Shown here piece after piece: positions 1 through 10,826 of a DNA stretch of 64,000 nucleotides. Source of the stretch: Cudoniella acicularis (taxonomy: Eukaryota > Ascomycota > Leotiomycetes > Helotiales > Helotiaceae); the NCBI GenBank assembly GCA_013054445.1, contig JAAMPI010000012.1, positions 1-64,000 of the forward strand, read 5' to 3'. The notes below the pieces were generated by a model that was not told the DNA's origin, did no database searches, and saw only the letters and a program-made list of their open reading frames with translations. Positions within the stretch are counted from its first letter, which is position 1, and every line of letters starts with the position of its first letter. Both the position numbers and the translations under genes were made by a program.

Positions 1-561
1 CAAGCGTTGTGGAGGTCATAATAAGAAATGGGTATGTCAGTAACAAGGTATAGGCTATTGATGGAGGGTGGTATCCTTCGTAATTTTATAGATTTAAACG
101 GAAAGCCAAAACTTTTCATGAAATTGAATTGGATAGTATATCTTCTTTTTTTTTTTTACTGGGTACCCATCGAGCAGCCTATTCAATCAGAGGTGATAAG
201 AAAAGAAGTGATGCTAATCAGTGGAGTTATGGCAAGAGTCAAGGTCAAACTGGAGGCCCTGGCACATGGCATTTGGGTACAGCTAGAGTATTATTAGGGC
301 CAAATATACCACCCACTTCTAGTTAAAAATTCGGTATCATAGTACCTGAATAAAATTCGCCCAGCCCTCACCGATTATTATGCAAATGCCGCGTTGAGAT
401 TCAGACAAATAAAAAACAAGGTTCTGACTATACCAATTGACCGACTACATCACAGTGCTATAAAAACCATCCCAATATAAAATCCTACCAAATTTCGCCG
501 GCTACAATCTAGTCATAGTCACAGGCCCCACACTTCGTTACAACCAAAGAGCTTAGGAATA
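1..561. other. Gene-free left edge
   Basis: No recognisable coding region. Only short chance reading frames and an uninterrupted T-run near 146-157 are seen. The right part lies just downstream of the stop codon of the HET-domain gene, which reads toward it, and probably contains that gene's 3' UTR. Confidence 0.6.
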
Positions 562-2874
562 CTAAATTAACCAGAGTTCTCCCCTCCTCCGATGAGACCG
601 ACCTTTTTTCCTGCCTGATCTATCATGGACCGGCAATACCTTCTCTGTAGTCCCCCAACGACTGAACTGATCGTTACCTTCATCCTTAAGGAGCATTAAT
701 GGCTCCGAGGGGCCCAGGGAGAGGAGTTCCCATATGATATTTTCGTCCAGCAGCTGCTGGTAGAAGTCGCTGACGCCCTTTTCCTTGTCATCGCGAGGCA
801 AAGAAGAGGCTGAAGCCGTCTCAAGAGACGCATAAAGTTCCACATCGCGCTGGCCTTTCCGGGACACGAAGAACTTACGACAGCTGCCGAACATGGCGCT
901 CGATATCTTTGCCTCTACCAGCCAACCCCTAATCCTAAGCCTTCCGCTCAACGATTCTTGGTTTCGCATGATCTCGCCAGCATTTTCCCAAGAGTCCCAC
1001 GGCCAGAGTCGCCCTTCTTTATCTTCTACGTCGATTTCAATGTCATTTATCTCATCAATAGGTAGATCCAGACTCCAAGTAACTTGTTTTGTCCACCCCA
1101 GCCATGTCCACGACGGAAATATAAGTCGCCGTTTTATTGTGCTCATATCTATCGTTGATACAGGTACGTGATACCAATAAAGAGCACTTGCAAGCACTCC
1201 GCTGGCACTGAGATGTTGTGGATTAAAATCGGACATAGATTCATTTTCATCGTCAGATTCCTCTTCGCTATCCGATTCCTCTCCAGTATTATGCTTCTCC
1301 TTACCGCGGAGGCGATCGAGCGACAATGCAGAGTTTTGAATAGGCAGTCCGCGGAATTCATGGACTGGACTCTTGAGCCTTTTTAAGCGTTGGAAAATCC
1401 CTTGGAATGCGTTCAAAGCGTCGCCTTCATACGTGAGATTCCTACTACTGAAGGCTTCGATATGCGAGGATAAGGTATACCGTAGTATCATAGGGTTGTC
1501 TTCCTCACTGATATCCGTAGCAATAAAAATGGAATCATCATGCTGGTACTGTTGAACCTTTACATCATGTGGAAGATCGAAGACTTCAGTGAAAAGCGCC
1601 TCATTGCATTCGAATACGACCTGGTGCTCCGTGAAGTATAAGCGTCGTTTTGGGAAGACCGCCTCTTGGTAGGTCCACCCTCGTGTCATCCAAATCGAGC
1701 GGCGGGTGTTATAGACCGGATTAGGAAGAGTAGAACGCAGCGTTACTCCCTTCACAGTAACTGTAGGTTGGGTAATTCGTGGCCTTGTACTGACCCCTGG
1801 TAAACCAAAAGAGGAGTCTCTGCCAGCAGCTGCAACAATGACTGCGGTGCATTGCGCATAAATCTGGTCCATGGATAAAATCTGCGACATCTTTTCCACC
1901 TCATCTTCTTGATCAATGCAGTACTTGTCGACCCAGAGGTATTGAAAGCCTAGTCGGCGGACCACTTTCATTCCATCACTTACTGTCAGTGGAAGTGAAT
2001 CGGGCATCATCAGTATCGCCGAATTCCCTTCCGATATCTTCATAGGCCCAGGACTGAGCTCTTGAGTCCGGCCCCAAACGTAGCTCAGTGCAAGATATTC
2101 GCAATTCTGTGGGGTTCTGATAATCTCTCCAGTTTTGCAATTGATAACCTTCGCACAAGGCGACTTGCTGAAAGAATTAACCGCACACTCCTCCTCGTGC
2201 TCATTCTTACAAACGTTCAACCAGGCAGCCAGAATTTCGTATGAGATCTTTCCTGCCTCGAGCTGCCTCGTTTGTAGATTCCAGCGCTTCTTTTTTCCAG
2301 CAGATTGACTCCTGTTTTCGGAACTGATCGACGCGGCAATCATCCCAGTCCTATACCAACAATGATAGGCTGTCGTCCAACTCTCTTTGCTGGAACTTAT
2401 CTTGGGAGCGAGACCTAGCATTACTTGATTTTGTAGACCAGAAACCTTCTGTCTCACACCTCGATCCACCTCTTGACCTAGATAAGCGTGTCCGACGATC
2501 ATCGCTCGTAGTTGGAGACTTGTGGTTTTGAAGGAGGGAAAAGTGTGAAGCTTCTGGTCCAGAATGCAGTCGCAGGTATCGTCTGTTTGTTTTTCCAGGG
2601 TCATGCTCGAGAAGAACTGGCAGAGGGGACAATTGGACCGTTTCATCGACTCGATACTGCCCAGATCCGTCACAATGTACTCTCCAAAGCTGTCTTTTGC
2701 CTTGCGGTAGTCTGCGAGAATGCCAATAATATCAAGGTTCTGACATCGCTGACATAGGTTGTCTGGGACTTCATATGTTGCTGTTTTGCCGCCAGCCTCT
2801 GAAGGACTGGTACTGACCAAAAGGTCTTCGACGCCGGTGGCGATAGAATCAACTGCTTTAGTAATGTCTGACAT
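562..2874 (-). CDS. HET-domain (heterokaryon incompatibility) protein
   Basis: Single-exon gene of 770 residues. The ATG at 2874 was chosen because the codon just before it in the open frame is GTG. A HET domain spans about residues 257-405, with the three usual blocks: LALSYVWG near 261-268, YLWVDKYCIDQ near 312-322 and GWTYQEAVFPKRRLYF further on. The C-terminal part carries a WTWLGW patch typical of HET proteins. The N-terminal 100 residues hold paired cysteines (CQRC at 41-44, CPLC at 82-85, CDC at 101-103) that could bind metal. HET proteins of this architecture act in non-self recognition and cell death after hyphal fusion; the partner here is unknown. No intron signal is needed, and the frame is open without lesions. 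Family assignment is firm; the specific role is inference. Confidence 0.9.
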   Translation of the reverse strand: MSDITKAVDSIATGVEDLLVSTSPSEAGGKTATYEVPDNLCQRCQNLDIIGILADYRKAKDSFGEYIVTDLGSIESMKRSNCPLCQFFSSMTLEKQTDDTCDCILDQKLHTFPSFKTTSLQLRAMIVGHAYLGQEVDRGVRQKVSGLQNQVMLGLAPKISSSKESWTTAYHCWYRTGMIAASISSENRSQSAGKKKRWNLQTRQLEAGKISYEILAAWLNVCKNEHEEECAVNSFSKSPCAKVINCKTGEIIRTPQNCEYLALSYVWGRTQELSPGPMKISEGNSAILMMPDSLPLTVSDGMKVVRRLGFQYLWVDKYCIDQEDEVEKMSQILSMDQIYAQCTAVIVAAAGRDSSFGLPGVSTRPRITQPTVTVKGVTLRSTLPNPVYNTRRSIWMTRGWTYQEAVFPKRRLYFTEHQVVFECNEALFTEVFDLPHDVKVQQYQHDDSIFIATDISEEDNPMILRYTLSSHIEAFSSRNLTYEGDALNAFQGIFQRLKRLKSPVHEFRGLPIQNSALSLDRLRGKEKHNTGEESDSEEESDDENESMSDFNPQHLSASGVLASALYWYHVPVSTIDMSTIKRRLIFPSWTWLGWTKQVTWSLDLPIDEINDIEIDVEDKEGRLWPWDSWENAGEIMRNQESLSGRLRIRGWLVEAKISSAMFGSCRKFFVSRKGQRDVELYASLETASASSLPRDDKEKGVSDFYQQLLDENIIWELLSLGPSEPLMLLKDEGNDQFSRWGTTEKVLPVHDRSGRKKGRSHRRRGELWLI

Positions 2875-4932
2875 CACAAGAAAATTTCGAGTTGTACTAT
2901 ATTTTAATAAATTTGACAGAAAGGAAGTCTGTATGATACTTGCCTGCTATCGTGGGGTGGTCTCCGGAAGCGGCTCGCTGCATCTGCGGAGTGTGCCACA
3001 CGGCTGGTCCATAGCTGCATGTGTGCCCAATACTAAGTGATTGGATTAGAATGCCTTATTCGATATCTTAAATACTTAAACTCTAACACCACTATGCATT
3101 AGTAACTAGGTAATGTCTTTGAATAGCTAAACTATATTAAAGAGAGATTATGGTAGACTAATATAAATATTATAATAAGGATGATCTCGTTCTAATTTGA
3201 CAAAGAACTAACAGCCTCGCAAGATGATGTGTTAGGGAAAGATAAGATGATTGGGGGGCGAAATATCGGTGAGTAGTTTAGAATCGCGGGGAACGGGAGT
3301 TTAAAGGTGAGGCCTTTCTACGATATGCAACAAAACATTTCAGAAAGGGGGCAAATCACGTGACTCTGAATGGGCTGTTTTATAATATAGACCATCTCAT
3401 AAAAACCCTCACGAGTGCCATATCTCACGGAACCACGTGACCACGTTTCATGGGCCACCTTATGTAGAATAGGAATTAGGCTGCATTTGATGCTCAGAGG
3501 CACGTGGGCTTCAAGCGAAGGCGTCGGCACCCAGCCCCCAAAAAAGCCACTATGCGTGGCAGCTGCTGGTCACAAGTCCAAAGAGCCTCACTGAATACTC
3601 ACGGATTTAAAGGCCAAGGATTCATCTTCTTAAGTTATAAGACCGTTTCCTGTATCTACTGTCTTCGAATATAGCGTCTAATCTAAGAAGGTATTCCCTA
3701 ATAATACACTCGCCGTGAGCTTGGCTAAACTATATTTCGGCAGAACTGTAATAGCCAGCGCTTCTACTAGACATAAAGCCTATTACGTGCTTTACTTACA
3801 CAATCCACTACAAGCGCTATACTTGTGATATTTCAGAAAAGACACCAAGTAATAACTGCGGGGGAAATTACACAGGACAGGGTATAACATACAATGAGAG
3901 CTTGGATCAACATGTACGGGATTACTGTCCGGACCATAAGCCACAAGGCGCCACTCCACCGACAAGCAGCAACAGTGATGATGGATCGGACAAGTAACTG
4001 CATGTATTCTGATTTGTGGAAATAGCCGAAACTTTGATGTTAGCTGCCTGATTTACACCCGAGGCTATATTTCCAGTTTTCTCAAGCAGACTAGCCCCAG
4101 CTCTAGCCCGCCCCACGCATCCAGACTACGCAGAGAACAAGTCCCGGAGGTGTGGGAGCCTTGCAGCCGTTGCCAGATGCATGTCATATGATTGATCTAA
4201 CCAACACTGCTCCTAAGAGGAGGCCCGCTAGTGAACGAGCTTCAGCGAGCTTCCATAGCTTAAGAGAACGCAGTAGTAACACTTGTAAGGATATAAGCGC
4301 TAAAGCCTAGGGATCCTCTCCGCTACTGCTAGGGTTGAACTTACTACGAGCTACAATCACTTCTCACCTGAAATATAACTAGGACACTATATATTATAGC
4401 TCTTTAATGAGATTATAGAGGCAATAAACTTCGTGTTTGTTCAGCGCCGATCGCCCTGCAGAATATCGAAGAAACAAGCATTGAATAAACATGTGTCTCA
4501 GGTACTAGGGTGCCGCACAGCGACGAACTTTAGTAACGAACTTCAGCGAAGGTCAAATAACGACGCTGAATTTGCGGCTAGTAGGTGCTCGGGTTCCACT
4601 TTGTTCCTGGGAGGGACAGTGAGGCTCAGTGAGTCCCCGACGGCTGGACAAACCTTCTCTCCAAGAACAGCGCCGAGAAATAAGCATGGAAGCAACATGT
4701 TTGTTTCTATTACTATTACTTACTGCCCCTCGCGACAATCCCCTCGGCCCCTGGTCATCACACCCAACAATAGCGAGGGTGGCCCGGAGGATAGTCTTTC
4801 TTTTCGTCAGCTGCAGATGAGTATACATGTTTTTTCACACAGCCCCTCTCTGGAAATTTCTGCAATAAGATACCCCTCATCGACAGCCTTGACTATTTCC
4901 GGACCATACTCTCTCCTCTTTTTCCTTTCAAG
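2875..4932. other. 2-kb AT-rich intergenic stretch
   Basis: No gene could be supported on either strand. The sequence is AT-rich in blocks (for example 3050-3240), with only short frames lacking protein-like composition. It separates the divergently read HET gene and lipase relic, so it holds both upstream regions. I see no terminal inverted repeats or long direct repeats. Confidence 0.5.
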
Positions 4933-6083
4933 ATGCGTCTCTACTTCCTTGCCGCGGCCGCACCTCTAGTGTTGGCACTTCCATTGCCAAAACCAATACC
5001 CCAAACTAGCACCGAGCCAATCCCGTTACAGGCCTATTAAGCGGCCTCATGAGTGGTGTACTAAGTGTTGGAAGTGTTGTATCTGCCATATCAGACACTG
5101 CGCAAGTTGCCAGTGCCGCAGTCCCAGTTCTTGGTATGATTCTTCCATTGAGATTGTTGAGAGAACATACTAAACTTTAACAGAGGCAATCGCGAATGGC
5201 ACTATTCTTACAACTGACGTTCCAGTTATTGTGCAAAAATTACTCCAAACTATTCAGCCCACACAAACTCCAACCAGTATCCCACAAGCTACATCTCTTG
5301 CCGCAGCAGCTTTGGGGCTTTCAAGCACATCGAATAGCGCTCCAGCTCCAACGGATGTTCTGGAGAATGTGTTGACATTGATCTTGGATGGGTTCACAAA
5401 TAGTGATATTCAGGCAATTGTCAGTGGAGTAGTGGGTGTAATCTTATATATGATTTTGCAGTACTAATTTAAGGAAGAATCCGTTTACGAACAGCTACAA
5501 CAATAACAATAAAGCCGTGCCAGTTCTTAAAACTTTCCATAATACAGTCCCAGGAAACGCACCATTTTCTGTTCCCGAGGCACAACTCCGAGCGGCGATT
5601 TACATTCCTCCGGGGTTTACTTAGGGCTCGAAACAACTTGTTTTAATGTCACCCAGCACTAGAGCTACGGAAGGTATTAATTTCGAATCCAACATCGGGA
5701 AGTTGCTCTCTCAGGCGAGTTTCGCAGGCCCTGTCTATCTAAACGTTCCACAAAACCTCCTCAACGACACTCAGATCAATACCGAGTACGTCGCATATGC
5801 TCTACAATATCTCAAAGCCACTACCAATGTGAACCCTGCAATCGTCACATGGAGTCAAGGAAGTCTAGATGCGCAATTGGCTTTCAAATATTGGCCGTCC
5901 CAAACATTGTCACAGATCATATCGCAATTTCGCCCGATTATCATGGTACGGCATTGGCATATATTGTTTGTCCTGCTTTCACAACTGCAAATGTTATTGC
6001 TTGTACTCCTCCCATCATTCAGCAAGATTAAAATTGCAGTTTTGTTACTAGACTACGCCGAAATTTCCAGTCAACGAAGCTGA
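4933..6083 (+). pseudogene. Decayed CALB-type secreted lipase
   Basis: Starts with a good signal peptide (MRLYFLAAAAPLVLALPLP) at 4933. The body matches the Candida antarctica lipase B-like family: AQLRAAIYIPPGF near 5590-5620, LNDTQINTEYV near 5770-5800 and the nucleophile elbow TWSQGS near 5848-5865, followed in another frame by SPDYHGTALA near 5935. The gene is broken. The frame shifts near 5030, a TAG stop sits at 5622-5624, and the frame shifts again near 5925, after which only a short tail remains. A canonical intron (about 5136-5184, GTATGA...ACAG) survives. The oxyanion-loop region, normally PGTG-TGG, reads SPSTRATEG, with glycines replaced in ways explained by G-to-A changes. An alternative explanation is assembly error, but several independent lesions make a pseudogene more likely. 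Confidence 0.8.
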
Positions 6084-7063
6084 GTTATTTTGCTACTGTG
6101 AAATATTATAAGTTTAACTACCTAGGTAGAATAGGAACCCGGCGAGGCCGGCAATCAGAAAATACCGCACGGAGTATAGGTTTTTACTGGGAATAATATT
6201 TTGGGGCTGTTTTTAAGCGAACTGTACTATCTTGCATCTCCCTCTCCCCCAAACTCGGGACTAGTAGGGCGTACTAGTGATGGAGGACAGGCGACTCACA
6301 GAACCTCCGTGTGAGACACTGCCCGCCAAACATTTCAAATTATTTGCGTAAAATTAATTTTCTCTTACATTATGAGGGAAGAGACCCAGTTTGCATGGAG
6401 GAAAGAAGTAGAACGCAAGCTGTCATTGCGCTCATACTCTGGATAAATCCCCTCTTGTGTAAGTGCACCTCCTCAATCTCAAAAATTTTAATCAGTAGCA
6501 ACTGACGAGCGAATGCAAATATTTTCATTATATGTATTCTTCCTCGATCTTTCGTAGATTTAATTTTTATTTGCGTGTTAATCATCCACGTCAGGCAGTG
6601 TTGATTCTTAGTGGCCTTCAGCGTTTTAGAGATAAATTTACAGCGTATGCTCGCTAAGATGCAGGGTTTTTGGTCGCTAACTCGCGGCGCACTCTTGCGA
6701 TCTATAGCGCGCATCTACCAAGTTTCAGCGCATGCTCGCTAAAATACAGTACTCGAGGCGCTAAAAGAAGCCCCAACACTTCAACATTTGGCAACATCAA
6801 ACTGCTTTATATTGATCAAGGAGCGAAACATTTCCTTACGATTTAATAAAAGGTCCAAATAATACTTTAAGTATTAAATAATATTTGGTTTGTATTTTAT
6901 AATTCTGAAGTGTTTGGCCCCAATTTTCTTAGATTTTCCTCCGCCCAATAGCAGGTAGCAGTATTCCAAACCTTCATTCCAAACTCACGTCACAACAATC
7001 CATCCAAGCAAACTACCCATAGGCAAGCCATCACCCTTGTGATAAATGCCCCACTACAACAAA
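6084..7063. other. Intergenic region with small diverged repeats
   Basis: No gene recognised. A 24-bp motif at 6641-6664 recurs at 6726-6749 with only three differences, all transitions, within an otherwise AT-rich stretch. The right end is downstream of the UstYa-like gene and probably includes its 3' UTR. Confidence 0.45.
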
Positions 7064-8058
7064 TTAGTACCGTGCCTGACCTATAAATTCAGAGCCGGGA
7101 GGATAAAACGTAGGTCTGGAGCCCAAGCTCTGCAAAATCGATCAAGGAGTAAAAAAAAAAGAGAAGAGTTGACTAACATTATTCACTCCCGAACCCGGCT
7201 CCGTATCGAAATATCCGGAATTATGGCTCTCAGCCCAATCTCGCAGCGCATCCCAATCCCGACAGATTTTCTTCTGGCCATGCCCCGCATCTCGATGGCC
7301 AGTCGTATATAAGAGCGTGTCATCCGGGTTGCACATTATATATTGGCGTAGCGTGTCGAAGCAATGCATGTCGTGACCGTGGGACCATTCCCACGGCGTG
7401 TCTGCGCGAAGAGCGAGGTAGTGAGAGCGGAGGATTTTCTGGAGGAATTCGTTAACACGGCAATCTTTCTCTTGTGTGTTTTTTGTTTTTGTTTTTTTAG
7501 GGGGAATAGAGAAACGTACAACGCAATGGATAGCGTGGTAGGCTTCAATGACATAAAGGAGCTTGCCATCGCCACCGGGCATCTCAACAGTGTCGGGGAG
7601 ATTGTGCGCGGTTGCATATTCTTCTTCTACCGCGACGACGCCGAGACCGGGGAGGATGGCGTCCCAGGCTTGATTGGACTCAGTTTCGTTTAGGGATGTG
7701 TAGATAGAAGGGGAGTGAACGGTACGCTCGGCGGTGTGTTCTATGCTTAAGCCATCTGCGAATTGTAAATAGGGGAGCTGCTTTGGTGACGACTAGGGAA
7801 CGAACTTGAAGATATCAAATGCGATTTTAGGTGTTTGATTTGGCGAAGGAGATAGGTTATGTAGAGCCCTTCGAAGAGAACTGTTAAGAGTAAAATGCTG
7901 ATGAACATCCACAGGCACCGTGTTGCGTTCGAGAGTGAATTTTTTGAAGAGCGGGGTAATTCTTCGAATTCGGGTGGTGGGAAGTTTGACTCGAGAAGAG
8001 AGTCCGTTGGCTTTGAGTCAGTCGAATACCGGTCGGGGAGAGGATCATCGTCCTCCAT
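7064..8058 (-). CDS. UstYa-like (DUF3328) protein, probably disrupted
   Basis: The ATG at 8058 opens an acidic cytoplasmic tail and one membrane helix (CLWMFISILLLTVLFEGLY). Later segments carry the family's two HxxHC motifs, YHAIHC near 7530 and HDMHCF near 7365, plus the DWDALRDWA region. Two introns are clear and in phase: 7439-7519 (GTACGT...CCAG) and 7130-7186 (GTGAAT...GCAG), giving a last exon that ends at 7064. The first exon does not join cleanly to the FADGLS-containing part. Its frame shifts near 7830, and the continuing frame has a TAG at 7793-7795. The only GT-AG intron that fits (89 nt) would remove half the membrane helix. UstYa-family enzymes perform oxidative cyclisation and similar steps in fungal peptide and polyketide pathways; no peptide precursor or biosynthetic partner is visible nearby. 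Either a recent pseudogene or an unusual intron. Confidence 0.7.
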
Positions 8059-8449
8059 TTGACTCTTGACTGAAGAATTCCGCGCCAGGGGTCTAGTAAC
8101 TCTAGTGATGAGGGTTAAGATATTTCGGATTTGAGGGAAGAGCGCCAGGGAGCAAATCCAGCTCGAGTGTATGGTGCCTGACCTGGTGGATGTTGCATCT
8201 CGTGAGGAGTTTTTTTTATCTAGCTTGCAATCCGGAGTGAATTCCATTTTCTAAACTGCTGTGACGTTGTGTGGGCTTAGCTCAGCGATGTCGTCTAAAT
8301 TCACTGTTTCTTTTGGGCGTTTTGAAGAGAGCCTACCTGGAAGTCTCACATGCTAGTCTGTTAGTGAACAAATATATAGAACCTCTATTTCAGTCTTGCA
8401 TTTAACTTATCTCACCTTCCTATTCTGGTGCGTCAATCATATGAGAGAA

Positions 8450-8993
8450 TTAATATTTCGCCGAGCCAAAGGGTGTCAGGTGTTCTGGCATCAAGCCATA
8501 ACGCCCGTGGCGTTTTCTTGTACCAGAAAATATTTTAAATAATTGGTCTTGGGAATCAGAGGCTGAGTAGCTGAGAGAGAAACAACCGAGTCTTGGTCGT
8601 ACATATCCGGACTTGACATTGACCGGTGTTACTGTATCCTCTAAGCCTTGTCTGTGTTGCTTGATTTTTGCATGAACGCAAGCTTCCAGAGACGTTTCCT
8701 GGCTGAAATCTATGCACCAGATCTTTTTCAAGCATTAAAACGTGCCTATTGGTATATTAAGTTTAGCTGAAGATCGACAAGCTTGATGCAACGGGCAGTA
8801 TTACCTTGATAGATTTCCCCGGCCACGTCTCCTCATTTAATAGAATAATCTTACCTTTATCTATCTTAAAATTCTTCCCAGTTTCCTTAGAAACGGCAGC
8901 TTCTTTATCATATTGAAGTGAATCCCTTGATCTCTTTCCGCGGTCCATGCCACGAAGGCATCCCCAACACTTCAGAAAATAAGGATCGTCCAA
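8450..8993 (-). other. Coding-like fragments without a clear gene model
   Basis: Two adjacent open segments on this strand (8763-8993 and 8450-8728) have protein-like composition, including WCIDFSQETSLEACVHAKI and SDSQDQLFKIFSGTRKRHG. A possible donor GTAAGA lies near 8857. I could not join the segments with a convincing intron, and neither resembles a family I know. They may be an uncharacterised small gene or its remnant. Confidence 0.25.
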
Positions 8994-9056
8994 GTGTAAG
9001 GTTATCTTGCAAAATATATTAATGCGATGAGATCTCTCTTTTAATCCATGGCAGTT

Positions 9057-9160
9057 GATTGCTCGTTGTTAAAGCTGGTAGCTATTGAGTTGTATTTGAG
9101 TGTTTGGTGATTGCTCGTTGTTAAAGCTGGTAGCTATTGAGTTGTATTTGAGTGTTTGGT
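9057..9160. repeat. Perfect 52-bp tandem duplication
   Basis: Bases 9057-9108 are repeated without a mismatch at 9109-9160, and a short third beginning (GTTTGCTCG) follows. The duplication ends about 96 bp before the start codon of the secreted-protein gene at 9257, so it lies in that gene's 5' leader or proximal promoter. Zero divergence implies a recent event. Confidence 0.95.
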
Positions 9161-9256
9161 GTTTGCTCGCGAAACAGACGGGAACGCTTCAAGAAGCAAG
9201 AGAAGACCTGGAAGAGAAGGCTGACCATGAGTTTTTCCAGGTCAAATTCTCACACG

Positions 9257-9571
9257 ATGCGCTTCACAAAGATCATATCTCTGCTCCTCAGTTTCGCAGC
9301 CTTATGCAACACACTCCCTCACAGCTCAAAGTCAAGAGCCATCAAGAACGAAGCCTGCGGGAACCCCGAGAAGCTAGCAGATTACTCATCTAACTCAAAT
9401 CGACCCAATTGCGTTGCATTTAAACCACGGGGAGACTCATTCATGCAGGAATTTCGTCGGAGCCTGGAATCTGGAGGCCTCACGGCCAAAGCTATCCGCT
9501 CCGTTTTCTCCTCCACAACCTCCAGGTTTGAAACTAAGAGCACAATATCGTTGCTTTCTGAGAGCGCTTAG
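9257..9571 (+). CDS. Small secreted protein, unknown function
   Basis: 104 residues, starting at the ATG of MRFTKIISLLLSFAALC, which gives a clear signal peptide (about residues 1-20). The mature part is Ser/Asn/Arg-rich with only two cysteines (ACGNPEK and PNCVAF), which could make one disulphide. The upstream in-frame ATG at 9227 would put basic residues before the hydrophobic core and is less likely. No domain recognised and no KR/KK-type repeated cores, so it does not look like a dikaritin peptide precursor for the neighbouring UstYa-like gene. Size and secretion are compatible with an effector-like or cell-surface protein, but that is inference. A fresh 52-bp tandem duplication lies directly upstream. 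Confidence 0.55.
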   Translation: MRFTKIISLLLSFAALCNTLPHSSKSRAIKNEACGNPEKLADYSSNSNRPNCVAFKPRGDSFMQEFRRSLESGGLTAKAIRSVFSSTTSRFETKSTISLLSESA

Positions 9572-10826
9572 TTTGGAAACTTGTATGTCGAATTTAATTT
9601 TCATTTATTTCTTGCAAAATATTTTTGGGGATGTGGGAAGCTGATGATGATTTCAGTTCATGGCCCTGTCTTTATACTGTCATGAAGAGAATATCGGGGT
9701 TATTTAAGGTGAAAATTCTGTCAGTCAGAGGCTATGTCAATCTCTGGTAGTGATATTCCTGCTATCAGGGACAAGCTCTTGTGGTGTTTAAACAATCAAA
9801 TTCTTCAAATTTACGTCAGCACATTTCTTAGACTTGAAATTTACAACACTCGCTAGACATATCATTTGTATAGATGCTCGTCTACAAAATATTTTAAGAA
9901 ATTTATAGTTCACGGAATCACGAATCGAGCTCCCTTTCAATTTGCGAGGTTTTTAAACTTTTCTCAGGAGATACTTCCAACCCCAACCATCACTCACTCG
10001 CTAACTAACAGGCAAGTAAGCCTGCGGATGCAAAAACAATCTGGCACGCCAAGAGAGATACTCATAAGTTCTGGGTCCTTTTAAAAAGCCCGGGATCCCG
10101 CGAGATGAAAACCAGTCCTAGAATACAGATGAAAGAACTAGTAGGGGTGTTGATTTTCCAAATATCTCTGCACCTATGAATAATTCAGTAGCTTTTGATT
10201 AGTAAATCTCTAAAAGACGCCCAACGGTATGCCAACTTTTTATGTACCCACGAGGTAAGCAAAGTGTAACACTAAACCCCTCAATCCCGCAAGGCACCTC
10301 CCGCAACCACCCGCCAGTTCTATATCAAGCTCTCGGTGCGACCTTACGGTTCACAAAGGCCAATTACTCGCATTTGAGATAAGGCACATGCATGTATCGA
10401 ACGGCTGGAGGTAGGTCCGATTACCTGCTGTGTTTCGGTGGAGGACTTAACATATGCTGTGCGCTTCGTGTCGGTTTTGCATTTGGGCTGAGGCGCGACA
10501 GGGAATATTTTGTAGTTTTTAAGGAAAATATTAAATATAAAGTAAGTTTATTATTTCGATACTTCGAAACTGGTAGTGTTTTAGTAGGTAGATGGTTTTT
10601 CAGAGCTTAGATATAGTGTAACTGAGATATATAGTTATATATAACTAAACCCGACCTTTAGCCGATACAAGTCAGGGCCGGACCCGGAGATTAATCACTA
10701 CCCCGACTCCCGAGTCAATATCCCATGCCCTTTCGGTATTTGTCCTTTGATCCACTGTATACTTCGCATCTTTGCTAGTCTAGAACAGTCAAGTTCAGTA
10801 GCGTGATCTACTTCCAGCTTTTGACG
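9572..10826. other. Gene-poor AT-rich region
   Basis: No gene supported. The sequence is AT-rich with short frames only. Near 10648-10710 a GC-rich patch (CCCGACC, GGGCCGGACCCGG) stands out from its surroundings and could be a remnant of transposon terminal sequence, but no matching partner end was found in the window. Confidence 0.4.

Noticed and set aside
4433..4969. 178-codon open frame on the plus strand overlapping the lipase start
   Set aside because: No domain and random-looking composition; the signal peptide and lipase homology begin in a different frame at 4933.
7064..9571. RiPP (dikaritin) cluster made of UstYa-like gene plus secreted peptide
   Set aside because: The secreted protein has no repeated core peptides or Kex2 sites, and no tyrosinase, P450 or second UstY gene is present.
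10640..10720. hAT-transposon terminal region suggested by GC-rich CCCGACC/GGACCCGG words
   Set aside because: No partner inverted repeat, target-site duplication or transposase remnant was found.
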